The translations under genes were made by a program, and so were the position numbers. Under the pieces are notes generated by a model that was not told the DNA's origin, did not search any database, and worked only from the letters and a program-made list of their open reading frames with translations. Source: Neoroseomonas terrae (lineage in GTDB: Bacteria; Pseudomonadota; Alphaproteobacteria; Acetobacterales; Acetobacteraceae). From it: a stretch of DNA of 64,000 nucleotides. Within the stretch, counting starts at the first letter, position 1, and every line of letters starts with the position of its first letter. The DNA is taken from positions 59,139-123,138 of the forward strand of contig NZ_JAAEDI010000020.1 of assembly GCF_018129025.1 (NCBI RefSeq). Direction: 5' to 3'. Below, in pieces: positions 29,725 through 38,173 of this stretch.

Positions 29725-30570
29725 ATGCGCCTGGGCGGTCGGGAAAGCGGCAATGTCGAGGACCGGCGAGGCCGGCGTGTCTCCGGCCGCGGCGTCGCGG
29801 TGGGTGGCGGCCTCGGCACCATCGTGCTCGTGGTCATCGCCCTGCTGCTCGGCGTGGACCCCGGCGAACTCCTGCAAGGTCAGCCCGGCGGCCCCCAGCC
29901 CCAGATGACGCAGCAGCGGGAGGTGCCGCGGGACGACCCCGGCCGCCGCTTCATCGCCCAGGTGCTCGGCGAAACCGAGGACGTCTGGCGCGCCGAATTC
30001 GCCCGCCGCGGCGCGCGCTACGAAGACCCCCGGGTGGTGCTGTTCAGCGGTGCCACGGAATCCGGCTGCGGCTTCGCCCAGGCGCAGATGGGCCCCTTCT
30101 ACTGCCCGCGCGACCGGCGCGTTTACATCGACCTCGACTTCATGGCCGATCTCCAGCGGAGGCTCGGCGCGAATGGCGACTTCGCCGCCGCCTACATCGT
30201 CGCGCATGAGGTCGGCCACCATGTCCAGAACCAGATGGGCGTGCTCGGCCGCGCCGAACAGGCGCGCCGCGGCATGGGAGAGGCAGCCGGCAACGCCATG
30301 CAGGTGCGCATCGAGCTCCAGGCCGATTGCCTAGCCGGCGTCTGGGCGCGCCGCGCGCATGAAACGCGCAACATCCTCGAACGCGGCGACATCGAGGAAG
30401 GGCTGAACGCCGCCGCCGCGGTGGGCGACGACCGCTTGCAGAGTGCCGGCCGCGGCTATGTCCAGCCCGAGAGCTTCACCCACGGCACCTCCGCCCAGCG
30501 CGCCGGCTGGTTCCGCCGTGGGCTGGAGAGCGGGCGGATTGAGGCCTGCGACACCTTCTCGGGCGGGTGA
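29725..30570 (+). CDS. Neutral zinc metallopeptidase (YpfJ family)
   Basis: 281 residues. An N-terminal membrane anchor (GTIVLVVIALLLGV, about residues 31-44) is followed by a periplasmic domain with CGFAQAQMGPFYCPRD, the zinc motif HEVGHHVQ (about residue 161), ELQADCLAGVW with the third ligand, and a C-terminal TFSGG. GGAGG precedes the ATG. The physiological substrate of this family is not established. It lies between the racemase-like and the M81 genes in a plus-strand run. Confidence 0.9.
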   Translation: MRLGGRESGNVEDRRGRRVSGRGVAVGGGLGTIVLVVIALLLGVDPGELLQGQPGGPQPQMTQQREVPRDDPGRRFIAQVLGETEDVWRAEFARRGARYEDPRVVLFSGATESGCGFAQAQMGPFYCPRDRRVYIDLDFMADLQRRLGANGDFAAAYIVAHEVGHHVQNQMGVLGRAEQARRGMGEAAGNAMQVRIELQADCLAGVWARRAHETRNILERGDIEEGLNAAAAVGDDRLQSAGRGYVQPESFTHGTSAQRAGWFRRGLESGRIEACDTFSGG

Positions 30571-30589
30571 TCCCGGGTAAGCTGGCGAC

Positions 30590-32044
30590 ATGCCGCACAT
30601 CGCCGTCGCCCGCCTGTGGTTCGAAGGAAACTCCTTCACCCCCGTCCCGACCCCGCGCAGCGCCTTCGAGAGCCGCGAATGGGGCAGCGGGGCGGAGCAC
30701 CTCGCGCGCTATGCCGGCACGGCCACGGAACTCGGCGCCGTGCACGCCTTCCTGACCGACCGCCCGGATTGGCGCGCGACCGTGCTCACCTGCACCGGCG
30801 CCCAGCCCGGCGGCCCGATGACGGACGACGCGATGCGCGCCTGGCGTAGCGAGGTCGAGGCCGCGCTGAAGGCGCAGCGCTTCGACGGCGTGTATCTCTC
30901 GCTGCACGGCGCCTGCGTCACGGAATCCGACCCCGAGGCGGATGCCACCACCATCGCCCGCATCCGCGGCATCATCGGACGCGACGTGCCGATCACCGCA
31001 AGCTTCGACTTCCACGCGAACATGGCGCCCGAGATCGCCGACTGGCTCGACGGCGCCTCTGCCTACCGCACCTATCCGCATATCGACATGGATGCGGCAG
31101 CGAGGCGCGCGCTGATCCAGCTCGAACGCCGCCTGACCGGCGCGCCGCGCGCGCATGGGCACATCGCGAAGCGCCCGATGGTGCTGCACAGCTTCCACAT
31201 GCGCCACGAGGCCGGCCCCATGGCCGAGGTCTGGGCCGAGGCCGCGGCGGCCGAGCGCGCGCCGATCCTGGACGCCTCGATCTTCGGCGGCTTCGCCTGG
31301 GGCGACAGTCCGCATGCCGGTCCCTCGGCCATGGTGTTCGCCGAGCAAGCCGGCGCCGCACGCGACCTCGCCGAACGCCTGGCCGACGCCATCGCCGCCC
31401 GCCGCGCGCGCTTCGCCGTCACGCTGCCCGGCCCGGCGGCCGCGCTCACCCAGGCGCTGGCTGCTCCGCCAGGCTTGGTCGCGCTGCTCGACCCGGCCGA
31501 CAACCCGCTTTCCGGCGGCATCGCCGACACGCCGCAGATGCTGCGCACGCTGGTGGACGCCGATCTCGCCGTGCCGTCAGTCTTCGCCTTCCTGCATGAC
31601 CCCGCCTCGGTCGCCGCCGCGCGGGAAGCCGGTATCGGTGCCACACTCACCCGGCACCTCGGCGCCACCGTCACCGAAGCCTTCGGCCGCCCCGTCATCA
31701 TCGATGTCGAGGTCGAGCGCCTGACCGATGGCCGCTTCACCAACGAAGGCCCGATGGAACGCGGCGCGCCCGTCGATCTCGGCCCCACCTGCGTGCTGCG
31801 GGCAGGCAATCTTCGCATCATCTGCACGACGCTGAAGGAATCCGCCGTCGATCCAGGCTTCTTCACGCTGCACGGCATCGACCTCGGGGCCACGCGCCTG
31901 CTCGCCAACAAGGGCAAGAACCACTTCCGCGCCGCCTTCAGGGACCGCTGTGCCGCCATCGTGGAATGCGACGCGCCGGGCCCCGCCGCGCTCGACCTGA
32001 CGGCACTGCCCTGGCGCCACGTCCCGCGCGGCTCGCTCGGCTGA
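30590..32044 (+). CDS. M81-family metallopeptidase (MlrC, microcystinase C type)
   Basis: 484 residues, usual length. N-terminal EGNSFTPVPT, then DGVYLSLHGACVTESD, the SFDFHANM metal motif, YRTYPHIDMDA, and C-terminal KGKNHFRAAF. MlrC proteins open linear peptides or amide bonds in small secondary metabolites. No signal peptide, so cytoplasmic. The gene is 19 bases after the zinc peptidase and 84 before a Bug binding protein, an arrangement suggesting uptake and hydrolysis of a small amide; the substrate is unknown. Confidence 0.9.
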   Translation: MPHIAVARLWFEGNSFTPVPTPRSAFESREWGSGAEHLARYAGTATELGAVHAFLTDRPDWRATVLTCTGAQPGGPMTDDAMRAWRSEVEAALKAQRFDGVYLSLHGACVTESDPEADATTIARIRGIIGRDVPITASFDFHANMAPEIADWLDGASAYRTYPHIDMDAAARRALIQLERRLTGAPRAHGHIAKRPMVLHSFHMRHEAGPMAEVWAEAAAAERAPILDASIFGGFAWGDSPHAGPSAMVFAEQAGAARDLAERLADAIAARRARFAVTLPGPAAALTQALAAPPGLVALLDPADNPLSGGIADTPQMLRTLVDADLAVPSVFAFLHDPASVAAAREAGIGATLTRHLGATVTEAFGRPVIIDVEVERLTDGRFTNEGPMERGAPVDLGPTCVLRAGNLRIICTTLKESAVDPGFFTLHGIDLGATRLLANKGKNHFRAAFRDRCAAIVECDAPGPAALDLTALPWRHVPRGSLG

Positions 32045-32128
32045 CGCTGCCGAAACGATACCACGCCGCGCTTGCGCCTGTGGCCCGACCGGGCTAGCGC
32101 CCCCGCACCAACGAACGAGGACGCCCAC

Positions 32129-33103
32129 ATGACGCGCATCACCCGCCGCGCCGCCCTCGGCGCGCTGCCGCTGCTCGCCGCCCCCGCCACGCTGCAGGCC
32201 CAGGCTCCCTGGCCGAACCGGCCCATCCGCCTGATCGTTCCGTTCCAGGCCGGCGGCGCAACCGACGTCACGGGCCGCGTCATCGCCGAGCAGCTCTCCA
32301 TCGCCCTCGGCCAGCCCGTCGTGGTCGAGAACCGCGCGGGTGCCGGCGGCAACATCGGTGCCGACGCCGTCGCCAAGGCCGATCCCGATGGCTACACGCT
32401 GCTGATGGCGACGATCGGCACTGTCACGATCAACCACTTCCTCTACAGCCGCATGCCGTTCCGGCAGGAGGATCTGGCCGCCATCGCGATGGTCAGCCTG
32501 GTCGCCAACGGTGTGATGGTGAATGCGCAGGTGCCGGCGCGCACGCTGCAGGAACTCATCGCGCTCGCGAAGCGCGAACCCGGCGTGCTGAACTACGGCA
32601 CGCCCGGCAACGGCACTTCGGGGCATCTCTGCGCCGAGTACCTGAAGACCCTGGCCGGCATCGACATCACCCATGTGCCCTTCCGCGGCACCGGCGGCGT
32701 CATTCCGGAACTCCTCGCCGGCCGCGTGCAGATCGCGATCGACAACCTGCCGGCCTACCTGCCGCACATTGCGGCGGGGACGGTGCGGCTGCTGGCGGTG
32801 ACGTCGGCGGAGCCCTGGTTCTCGGTGCCGCAGGCACCGACCGTCGCGGCAAGCGGCTTCCCGGGCTTCGAGGCCGTGGCCTGGTTCGGCCTGCAGGCCC
32901 CGGCCCGGACGCCGCGCGCGATCATCGACCGCATTTCGCAGGCGACGATCGCGGCGGTCGCGAAGCCCGAGGTGCAGGCGAAGCTGCGCGAGGTCGGCAA
33001 CGAGCCCCGCGCGCTCGGCCCGGCTGAGTTCGACCGCTTCATCGCGGCCGAGAACGAGAAGTGGCGGGATGTCGTCCGGCGCTCGGGCGCGCGGCTCGAC
33101 TGA
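32129..33103 (+). CDS. Bug/TctC-family solute-binding protein 2
   Basis: 324 residues. Signal ITRRAALGALPLLAAPATLQAQ, landmarks IRLIVPFQAGGATD, VVVENRAGAGGNIGA, DPDGYTLL and VPFRGTGGVI. An in-frame upstream ATG is absent close by; CGAGGACG lies before the chosen ATG. Positioned after the M81 gene, it may collect that enzyme's substrate. No TctA/TctB genes are near. Confidence 0.92.
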   Translation: MTRITRRAALGALPLLAAPATLQAQAPWPNRPIRLIVPFQAGGATDVTGRVIAEQLSIALGQPVVVENRAGAGGNIGADAVAKADPDGYTLLMATIGTVTINHFLYSRMPFRQEDLAAIAMVSLVANGVMVNAQVPARTLQELIALAKREPGVLNYGTPGNGTSGHLCAEYLKTLAGIDITHVPFRGTGGVIPELLAGRVQIAIDNLPAYLPHIAAGTVRLLAVTSAEPWFSVPQAPTVAASGFPGFEAVAWFGLQAPARTPRAIIDRISQATIAAVAKPEVQAKLREVGNEPRALGPAEFDRFIAAENEKWRDVVRRSGARLD

Positions 33104-33156
33104 CGCGCTGCAACTGCGCCGCCACCTCGCGCGTCTCCTATCGCGGAAGGGCAGCG

Positions 33157-33750
33157 ATGGATGTGAACGCACAGGTGGCGGCCGTGGCGCGCAGCGTCTC
33201 GGCCTGCGAACGCGATGGGCGCGCCATGCGCGATGTCACGGTGGAACGATGCTTCGGCGCGCCGCCCGGCGAGCTGTGGAGCGCGGTGACCGACCCGCAG
33301 CAACTGGCGCGCTGGTTCCTGCCGGTGAGCGGCGAGTTGCGGCTCGGCGGCCGATACCAGTTCGACGGCAATGCCGGCGGGACCATCACCGCCTGCGAGG
33401 CGCCCCGGCACCTCGTCGTGACATGGGAATTCGGCGGCGGCGTGAGCTGGGTCGCGCTGCGTATCGCCGCCGCGACGAACGGCGCGCGGGTTACCCTGAC
33501 GCACACCTGTCCGCTCGACGACCACTGGCGGAGCTATGGCGCCGGCGCGGCGGGGCTCGGTTGGGAACTGGCGCTCGCCGGGCTGGCGGCGCTCCTCGCC
33601 GGCGGCACGCCGCCTGACGAGAGCAGCGCCTTCGTCGCTGCGGCAAGCGACGCCTGGCGACGAGCGGCGATCGCGGGCGGCGAGGATGCCGCGCAGGCCG
33701 CCGAGGCGGCAGGCCGCACGACGGCCTTCTACGCGCCGCCTGCGGGCTGA
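33157..33750 (+). CDS. SRPBCC/AHSA1-domain protein
   Basis: 197 residues. The START/AHSA1 signature is VERCFGAPPGELWSAVTDPQQLARWF, shown here in two overlapping parts (FGAPPGELWSAVTDP and DPQQLARWFLP), followed by GGRYQFDGNAGGTIT and WEFGGGVSW strands. A C-terminal helical stretch follows. GGAAGG precedes the ATG at 33157. Members bind hydrophobic ligands or act as stress-response cochaperone-like proteins; no role can be set here. The last 22 bases overlap the converging TetR gene. Confidence 0.82.
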   Translation: MDVNAQVAAVARSVSACERDGRAMRDVTVERCFGAPPGELWSAVTDPQQLARWFLPVSGELRLGGRYQFDGNAGGTITACEAPRHLVVTWEFGGGVSWVALRIAAATNGARVTLTHTCPLDDHWRSYGAGAAGLGWELALAGLAALLAGGTPPDESSAFVAAASDAWRRAAIAGGEDAAQAAEAAGRTTAFYAPPAG

Positions 33751-34391
33751 GCTGCCGCGACGGCCGGTCCTGTGGTCGGGCGCAGCATGCCCATCACCAA
33801 ACGCACCAGCGCGTCCTCGAATGCCGGCGTTCCCAGCAGCGGGCTGCGTTCGATTGCCGCCGCCCGCACGGCGCCGGTGATGGCGCGCAGCAGCACGAAG
33901 CCCCCTGCCTCTCCCAGGGGCGCGACGCGCCCGGCGTTGCGGGCCTCCAGCGCGGCCAGCAACGGCTCCGCGACACCCGCCGAGGCGAGCGGCCCATCCG
34001 GCAGCCGCCGCATCACGCTGAGGATCACGGCGCGGCGCACCCCATGCCGTCCACGGAAGGCACCGAGCAGTGCTCTGACAGCCTCCCGAACCATGGGTTC
34101 CGGATCGGCCGGGTCGAGCCGCGCCAGCACCGCCTCAAGCTTGCCGAGGATATGTGCCTGCTCGCGCGAGGCCATGGCGGCGAGGATCGCGTCGCGATTG
34201 GGGAAATACTGATACAGCGTGCCGATCGAGAACCCGGCGTGCTCGGCGATGCGGTTGGTCGTCAGCGCCCCTTCGCCATCCTTCTGGAGAATCTGAGCAC
34301 TCGCTTCGAGGATGGTGTCCACCGTCTCCTGAGCGCGGGCTTGCGTCGGCGATTTCCGCAGCGTCACCAAGGGCTTGGTCTGTTTCGCCAT
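33729..34391 (-). CDS. TetR-family transcriptional regulator
   Basis: 220 residues. N-terminal helix-turn-helix (about residues 20-65): ILEASAQILQKDG, TTNRIAEHAGFSIGTLYQYF, i.e. the standard TetR recognition helix. The C-terminal ligand domain is unassigned. GGAGG precedes the ATG. The gene is divergent from a sterol-desaturase-family gene with a 120-base spacer containing an inverted repeat, so that gene and its own promoter are the most likely targets. Confidence 0.92.
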   Translation of the reverse strand: MAKQTKPLVTLRKSPTQARAQETVDTILEASAQILQKDGEGALTTNRIAEHAGFSIGTLYQYFPNRDAILAAMASREQAHILGKLEAVLARLDPADPEPMVREAVRALLGAFRGRHGVRRAVILSVMRRLPDGPLASAGVAEPLLAALEARNAGRVAPLGEAGGFVLLRAITGAVRAAAIERSPLLGTPAFEDALVRLVMGMLRPTTGPAVAAAQPAGGA

Positions 34392-34461
34392 GTAACCTCC
34401 GACCAGCCCGGATGCGAGTGGAGAAAGCCGAGCAACGCTCAGATATTGGGGCCACCGGCGA

Positions 34462-34486
34462 CGCTGCGCAAAGCCTTCGCGCAGCG
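34462..34486. promoter_or_regulatory. Inverted repeat, candidate TetR operator
   Basis: CGCTGCGC and GCGCAGCG (8 bp, perfect) flank a 9-base spacer in the divergent tetR/desaturase intergenic region, 26 bases before the desaturase ATG. Size and placement fit an operator, but it could also form an RNA hairpin in the leader. Confidence 0.35.
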
Positions 34487-34511
34487 GCCGCGCCGGGTCG
34501 GGAGAACCGCC

Positions 34512-35345
34512 ATGCCGCAATACATCCTGCTCTGGGCACTGCCGGTGCTGATCACGATCGGTCTGCTGGAGGCGCTGCTCTGGCGCCGCCTGCGCGGTAC
34601 CGCCTATCCGTGGGGAGAGGGCGCGGCCTCGATCGGCGTCGCCGTCGGCCAGGCGGTGAAGCGCCTGCTGGCCGGCGGCCTGGTCTTCGCGCTGTTCATG
34701 GCGGTGTGGCAGGTCCGGCCCTGGACGGTCCCGCTGGACACGGTGTGGGGCGTCGCGCTGCTGATCCTGGCCGTCGAGTTCGTCTATTACTGGCACCATC
34801 GGTTGCATCATCGCGTCCGTTGGTTCTGGGCGACGCATGCGGTGCATCATTCGCCGAAACACCTGACCTTCCTGACCGCGGTGCGGCTCGGCTGGACGTC
34901 CGAGGTCAGCGGCGGCTTCCTGCCCTTCCTGGTGCTGCCGCTGCTGGGCTTCCACCCCGTCGGCGTCTTCGCAGCACTCGCGCTGAACCTGCTCTACCAG
35001 TTCTGGATCCATACGGAGACGGTGCCCCGCCTCGGCTGGTTGGAGTACGTGCTGAACACGCCGTCCAACCACCGCGTCCATCATGCGAGCAACGATCGCT
35101 ACCTCGACCGCAACTTCGGCGGGATGCTGGTGGTCTTCGACCGGCTGTTCGGCACCTATGAACCCGAAGCGCCGGAAGAACCGTGCCGGTATGGCCTGAC
35201 GACGCCCGTGCACAGCATCAACCCGGTGACGATCGCCTTCCACGAATGGGGCCACATGCTGCGCGACGTGCGCCGTGCGCGGGGCTGGAGAAACAGGCTG
35301 CGCATGCTGTTCGGCCCGCCGGGCGCATCATTGGAACCACACTGA
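34512..35345 (+). CDS. Sterol desaturase / fatty acid hydroxylase family membrane enzyme
   Basis: 277 residues, about four membrane segments. The di-iron histidine clusters are complete: HHRLHHR, HAVHHSPKH and HRVHHASN, with extra HTE and HEWGHM histidines. GGGAGAA precedes the ATG. The family uses O2 to oxidise sterols, fatty acyls or alkyl lipids in the membrane. It is probably controlled by the divergent TetR. The substrate is unknown. Confidence 0.9.
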   Translation: MPQYILLWALPVLITIGLLEALLWRRLRGTAYPWGEGAASIGVAVGQAVKRLLAGGLVFALFMAVWQVRPWTVPLDTVWGVALLILAVEFVYYWHHRLHHRVRWFWATHAVHHSPKHLTFLTAVRLGWTSEVSGGFLPFLVLPLLGFHPVGVFAALALNLLYQFWIHTETVPRLGWLEYVLNTPSNHRVHHASNDRYLDRNFGGMLVVFDRLFGTYEPEAPEEPCRYGLTTPVHSINPVTIAFHEWGHMLRDVRRARGWRNRLRMLFGPPGASLEPH

Positions 35346-35417
35346 CCGCGACCAACGGCCCGGGCGCGGGGACAGTGATAAGGCGCGACCCCGCCCGGCG
35401 CCCGAGGCGGGGCAACG

Positions 35418-36407
35418 CTATTCCAGCGTCGCCCCCGAAGCGCGCACGACCTCCGCCCACTTCTCGATCTCGGCCTTGATGAAGGCCTCGAAGGTCGCGG
35501 GCGTCGTGCCGCCATCGGCCGTCAAATTCGGCAGTTCCGCGCCGAGCTCCGCCAGCTTCGACCGCGTCATCGGTTCCTTGCTGATGGCGTCGATCTCCGC
35601 CCCCAGCCGATCGATCGCCGCTTTCGGCGTCCGCGCCGGCGCCTGCATGCCGAACCAGGCTGTCGCCTCGAAGCCCGGCACGACCGTCTCGGCCAGCGTC
35701 GGCACATCGGGCAGCACGGAGGACCGAACATGCCCCGTCACCGCCAGCGCGCGCAGGCGGCCGTCTCGGATGTGCCCGATGCAGGACGGGATGTTGTCCA
35801 CCGAGGCTTCCAGTCGCCCGGCCACTGCCTCGATCAGCATGGGTCCAGCGCCGCGGAAGGGGACGTGCGTCATGCGCGTGCCCGTGCGCAGCAGGAACAT
35901 CTCCATCGCCATGTGCGGCGACCCGCCGCTGCCCGCGCTGCCGTAGTTAAGCTTGCCCGGCTGCGCCTTCGCCGCCTCGACCAGCTCCTGGATCGTGCGG
36001 ATGGGCTGGGACGGATGCACCATGATCACGTTCGGCACGCGCAGATACAGCCCGACCGCGGCGAGGTCCTCCGGCCGGTACGGCATCCGCGCCCCGAACA
36101 AGGCATAGTTGATCGCCGCGGGCGAGACGGCCGTGCTCAGAACCGTGTAGCCATCCGCCGGAGCCCGCGCGACCGCCTCGGCACCGATGTTGCCGGTGGC
36201 GCCGCCGCGGTTCTCGACCGGCACCGGCTGGCCGAGCTTCGCCTGCAGCCGCTCGGCATAGATGCGCGCGGCGATGTCGGTGGTCCCGCCCGGCGGGAAG
36301 TTGACGATCATGCGGATCGGGCGCGACGGAAACGGCCCGTCCTGCGCCAGCGCCGCGACGGGAAGGGTGGCAAGGGCGCCGATCAGCGGGCGGCGGGCGA
36401 TGGCCAT
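35418..36407 (-). CDS. Bug/TctC-family solute-binding protein 3
   Basis: 329 residues with signal ARRPLIGALATLPVAALAQ, IRMIVNFPPGGTTD, VPVENRGGATGNIGA, and VPFRGAGPML. The terminal helix FIKAEIEKWAEVVRASGATLE, quoted as FIKAEIEKWAEV plus VRASGATLE, is of the same style as the next three Bug genes. It is the last of four Bug genes on this strand between 35.4 and 40.2 kb, each with its own signal peptide and a spacer rather than overlap. Confidence 0.92.
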   Translation of the reverse strand: MAIARRPLIGALATLPVAALAQDGPFPSRPIRMIVNFPPGGTTDIAARIYAERLQAKLGQPVPVENRGGATGNIGAEAVARAPADGYTVLSTAVSPAAINYALFGARMPYRPEDLAAVGLYLRVPNVIMVHPSQPIRTIQELVEAAKAQPGKLNYGSAGSGGSPHMAMEMFLLRTGTRMTHVPFRGAGPMLIEAVAGRLEASVDNIPSCIGHIRDGRLRALAVTGHVRSSVLPDVPTLAETVVPGFEATAWFGMQAPARTPKAAIDRLGAEIDAISKEPMTRSKLAELGAELPNLTADGGTTPATFEAFIKAEIEKWAEVVRASGATLE

Positions 36408-36500
36408 GGGCGTGTCTCCTCGGGTGCCGCGATGTGATCCTGTTCGTAGCCGTGGCGCGGCGGGGCTGCATGCTGCGCGTGGCCGGGAAAGGATGAATCG

Positions 36501-36848
36501 ATGGCGTTGGTGTTGGCGGTGCTGGCGGGGCTGCTCGGCCTGCTGGTGCTGGTGTCGGGGTGCCTCGCGGTGTTCGTGGCGCGCGCCGCGCATCGCGCGT
36601 TGGAAGCCGCCCTCGCGGATGAATCCGACGACGGCCTGCGCGCCCGCGGCGTGCTGGTGGTCGAGCGAGTCAAGAATCCCGCCCTGCGCTGGATCATCAA
36701 CCGCCGTACCGGCGCCATGGCCGGCGCCGTCGCAGCCGCGGTCGTGCGGGACAGGCTCGACGCCATGCGGCGCGGCGGCTTCATCACGATCGGCTGCGGC
36801 ATCGCGGCGATCATCCTCGCCGTCTTCCTCCCGGACATGCTGCGGTAG
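36501..36848 (+). CDS. Small two-helix membrane protein
   Basis: 115 residues. Hydrophobic helices at about residues 3-28 (LAVLAGLLGLLVLVSGCLAVF) are given here in part as LLGLLVLVSGCLAVF, and at about 94-111 (FITIGCGIAAIILAVF); the middle is charged and helical (ALADESDDGLRARGVLVVE). No family is recognised. It lies divergent from Bug protein 3 and converges on Bug protein 4 with a 6-base gap. GGGAAAGGA precedes the ATG. Confidence 0.6.
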   Translation: MALVLAVLAGLLGLLVLVSGCLAVFVARAAHRALEAALADESDDGLRARGVLVVERVKNPALRWIINRRTGAMAGAVAAAVVRDRLDAMRRGGFITIGCGIAAIILAVFLPDMLR

Positions 36849-36854
36849 CGGGCG

Positions 36855-37838
36855 TTACTCCACCCGCACATTGGCACGGTTCACCACATCGGCCCATTTC
36901 GCGATCTCCGCGCGGATGAAGGCCGCGAAGCTTTGCGGGCTGGTGCCGCCATCCGGCGTCAGCGCCGGCGGGTCGGCACCGAAGGACGACATGCGCTGGC
37001 GGAAATCGGCGTCGAGCGCGATGGCGTTCAGCTCCGCCCCCAGCTTCTGGATCACCGGGGAGGGCGTCGCCGCCGGCGCCAGCACGCCGAACCACGCCGT
37101 CGCCTCGAAGCCCGGCAGCCCTTGCTCGGCCACCGTCGGCACATCCGGAAGGGACGCATTCCGCTGCGCACCCGTCGTCGCGATGGCGCGGATCTTCCCG
37201 TCGCGGATGAAGCCGAGTGCCGAGGGAATGTTGTCCATCCCGATCTCGATCCGCTCTGCCACCAGTTCGGTGAGCATCGGCGCGGAGCCGCGATAGGGCA
37301 CGTGCGTGATGTCGATGTCGGTCGCGAGCCGCAACTGCTCGACGACGACATGCGGGGAGGTCGCGATCCCCGCCGTGCCGTAATTGATCCGCCCCGGCCG
37401 CGCCTTCGCCTCGCGCACCAGGTCGGCGACCGTACGGATCGTCGTGTTGTTCGCCGCCATCAGTACGTTCGGCACGCGCGTCATCAGCCCGACAGCCGCG
37501 AGATCTTCCGGCTTGTAGGGCATCCGGTCACGGAACACCGCGTAGTTGATGGCGCCCGTGCCGATCGTCGTCAGCAGCAGCGTGTGGCCATCGGCCTCGC
37601 TGCGCGCGACGAACTCCCCGCCCACATTGCCCGAGGCACCGGGCCGGTTGTCCACCACCACCTGATGATTGAGCCGCCGCCCCAGCATCTCCCCCGTCAG
37701 CCGGCCGACGAGATCGGTTGTGCCCGCCGGCGTGAAGGGAATGACCAGGCGGATAGGCCGGGAGGGAAAGCCCTGCGCGCTGGCAAGGCGCGGGGCGAAC
37801 AAGGGTGCGGCGAGCAGAGCGCGGCGCGCGAGTTTCAT
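36855..37838 (-). CDS. Bug/TctC-family solute-binding protein 4
   Basis: 327 residues. Signal LARRALLAAPLFAPRLASAQ, then IRLVIPFTPAGTTD, VVVDNRPGASGNVGG, EADGHTLL and VPYRGSAPML. The ATG at 37838 was chosen because upstream frame lacks signal character. It resembles Bug 3, 5 and 6 in length and in ending near KWADVVNRA. No membrane components of a tripartite tricarboxylate transporter are present in the window. Confidence 0.92.
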   Translation of the reverse strand: MKLARRALLAAPLFAPRLASAQGFPSRPIRLVIPFTPAGTTDLVGRLTGEMLGRRLNHQVVVDNRPGASGNVGGEFVARSEADGHTLLLTTIGTGAINYAVFRDRMPYKPEDLAAVGLMTRVPNVLMAANNTTIRTVADLVREAKARPGRINYGTAGIATSPHVVVEQLRLATDIDITHVPYRGSAPMLTELVAERIEIGMDNIPSALGFIRDGKIRAIATTGAQRNASLPDVPTVAEQGLPGFEATAWFGVLAPAATPSPVIQKLGAELNAIALDADFRQRMSSFGADPPALTPDGGTSPQSFAAFIRAEIAKWADVVNRANVRVE

Positions 37839-38173
37839 GGGCGTCTTCCTTCCCCGTCGGGTCGGGGATGCGTGCGCTCCCTGATCCCTGTTGTGACGCC
37901 AGCCTAGACGATGCCGCGGCGTCGGCAATCGCGGGTGCTGGAGAGTGGTCTCGCTCCGCCAGAGATCGAAGGATCCCTGGAAACCTCAGCCGCGTCCCGG
38001 GCCAGCTGACAACGGAAGCCGCACCAAGTCCCGCGCCAGGAGTCCTTATCCAGCCACCGTGCCCAAAGCACGCGCCGCGCAGCCGCCCCGAATAGCACCA
38101 GGTCGAGGTTTCCAAAGGCCTTTCGGCCTTTGGCGGGGTGTTTGGAGGGGCAGGGCCCCTCCAACGGTCCCTG
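37839..38173. other. 335-base intergenic region containing hairpin repeat copy A
   Basis: The stretch between the Bug 4 start and the Bug 5 stop holds no credible gene. About 70 bases next to the Bug 5 stop are the paired-hairpin repeat. The rest, nearest the Bug 4 start, should contain that gene's promoter, but I cannot assign boxes with confidence. Confidence 0.6.
38096..38164 (-). repeat. Paired-hairpin intergenic repeat, copy A
   Basis: Reading along plus: CACCAGGTCGAGGTTT, then a hairpin CCAAAGGCC-TTTC-GGCCTTTGG (38112-38133), a CGGGGTG linker, and a second hairpin TTGGAGGGG-CAGGG-CCCCTCCAA (38142-38164). The second hairpin ends 10 bases from the stop codon of the minus-strand Bug 5 gene, so in transcript order it comes first after the gene. 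The same layout is found at 42.9, 51.8 and 60.9 kb. Confidence 0.85.
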
